The position numbers and the translations under genes are program-made. A stretch of DNA of 64,000 nt from Cytophagales bacterium (GTDB lineage Bacteria; Bacteroidota; Bacteroidia; Cytophagales; Cyclobacteriaceae): contig JAFLBQ010000005.1 of NCBI GenBank assembly GCA_017303805.1, positions 1 through 64,000 on the forward strand, written 5' to 3'. Positions 63,787-64,000 of this stretch are shown in pieces. The notes below the pieces were generated by a model. It was given only the letters and a program-made list of their open reading frames with translations, was not told the origin of the DNA and made no database searches. Every line of letters starts with the position of its first letter. Within the stretch, counting starts at the first letter, position 1.

Positions 63787-64000
63787 TCAATCTATCCAAT
63801 CAAATAGATATTTTGCATCGAATTCAATTTCGAATTTCTTAAGTAACTCCAAATATTCATCACGAAATGTTCTTTTTTTATGATGCTCTTCCTGATTCAA
63901 AATGTAATCATACACCTGTTGAATGTGAGAATGAGAATAAGAAAAGGTACCATATCCTTCCTGCCACGAAAAATTACCTTTCACCAATTTATTGTTATTA
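63787..64000 (-). CDS. IS200/RAYT-like Y1 transposase, C-terminal part
   Basis: Partial: the reading frame enters from beyond the right edge. The visible 71 residues include KLVKGNFSWQEGYGTFSYSH, then VYDYILNQEEHHKKRTF with the likely catalytic tyrosine helix, and a tail ELLKKFEIEFDAKYLFDWID, all typical of Y1_Tnp (IS200/IS605 TnpA or REP-associated) proteins of Bacteroidota. The HUH motif would lie outside the window. A methionine reading of the first visible TTG at 63987 is an artefact of the cut. Confidence 0.85.
   Translation of the reverse strand, partial: NNNKLVKGNFSWQEGYGTFSYSHSHIQQVYDYILNQEEHHKKRTFRDEYLELLKKFEIEFDAKYLFDWID

Overview
The window is chromosomal DNA from a Bacteroidota bacterium, most likely of the order Cytophagales. 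This is inferred from gene content: a LytS/LytTR pair, a type IX secretion C-terminal domain, an OmpA/PD40 protein, DUF4421, a CHAT-TPR protein, Bacteroidota-type TAnnTTTG -7 elements, almost no Shine-Dalgarno sequences, and several TTG/GTG starts. No rRNA, tRNA, CRISPR array or prophage was seen.

Layout. 1-2841: an accessory block of low-GC small genes on the minus strand. They are separated by ~127-bp imperfect palindromes built and placed like integron attC sites, with no integrase in view. 3.1-5.1 kb: an orphan ND5/NuoL-type membrane subunit and a DinB protein. 5.2-9.1 kb: a LytS/LytTR two-component pair, a GreA-like protein, MenA and a Crp/Fnr regulator. 9.1-13.8 kb: two universal stress proteins, CcoI and CcoS (cbb3 oxidase maturation) and a DUF456 protein. 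An Fnr-type box lies about 41 bp upstream of the predicted transcription start. 13.9-21.4 kb (minus): a 1411-aa TPR-CHAT protein and methylmalonyl-CoA mutase (normal large subunit, unusually short small subunit). 21.6-29.3 kb: dnaA, an HtrA protease, then a tightly packed GH3 - MntA/HepT toxin-antitoxin - dxr - rseP run. 29.4-29.95 kb: a non-coding repeat block with two ~155-bp near-identical modules full of small perfect hairpins. 30-39 kb: a secreted M20 amidohydrolase, an OmpA/PD40 protein, Lon, HslU, DUF4421, and a divergent HxlR/DoxX pair. 40-49.5 kb: TruA, an esterase, an exported TldD/TldE-like pair, a WG-repeat protein and a PafA-type phosphatase. 49.5-53.8 kb: nuoABCD followed by the NAD(P)HX repair enzyme. 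53.8-56.7 kb: a stand-alone T9SS C-terminal-domain protein, then a gluconate kinase and 6-phosphogluconate dehydrogenase. 56.8-64 kb: an M28 peptidase, UspA, AsnS, RpoN, a PAP2-like protein, enoyl-CoA hydratase, and the C-terminal part of an IS200/RAYT-like transposase at the window edge.

Most of the window is ordinary core genome. The best candidate for something new is the cassette array at 1-2841. Each cassette's two ends are inverted copies of each other, as expected if a circular cassette had been opened within its own attC R' box. The second is the hairpin-rich repeat family at 29.4-29.9 kb, which may belong to the same class of element as the transposase and its CCCGAAGGG hairpins at the right edge. 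Third is the Fnr box placement, which links the Crp/Fnr gene to the stress and cbb3-assembly operon next to it.
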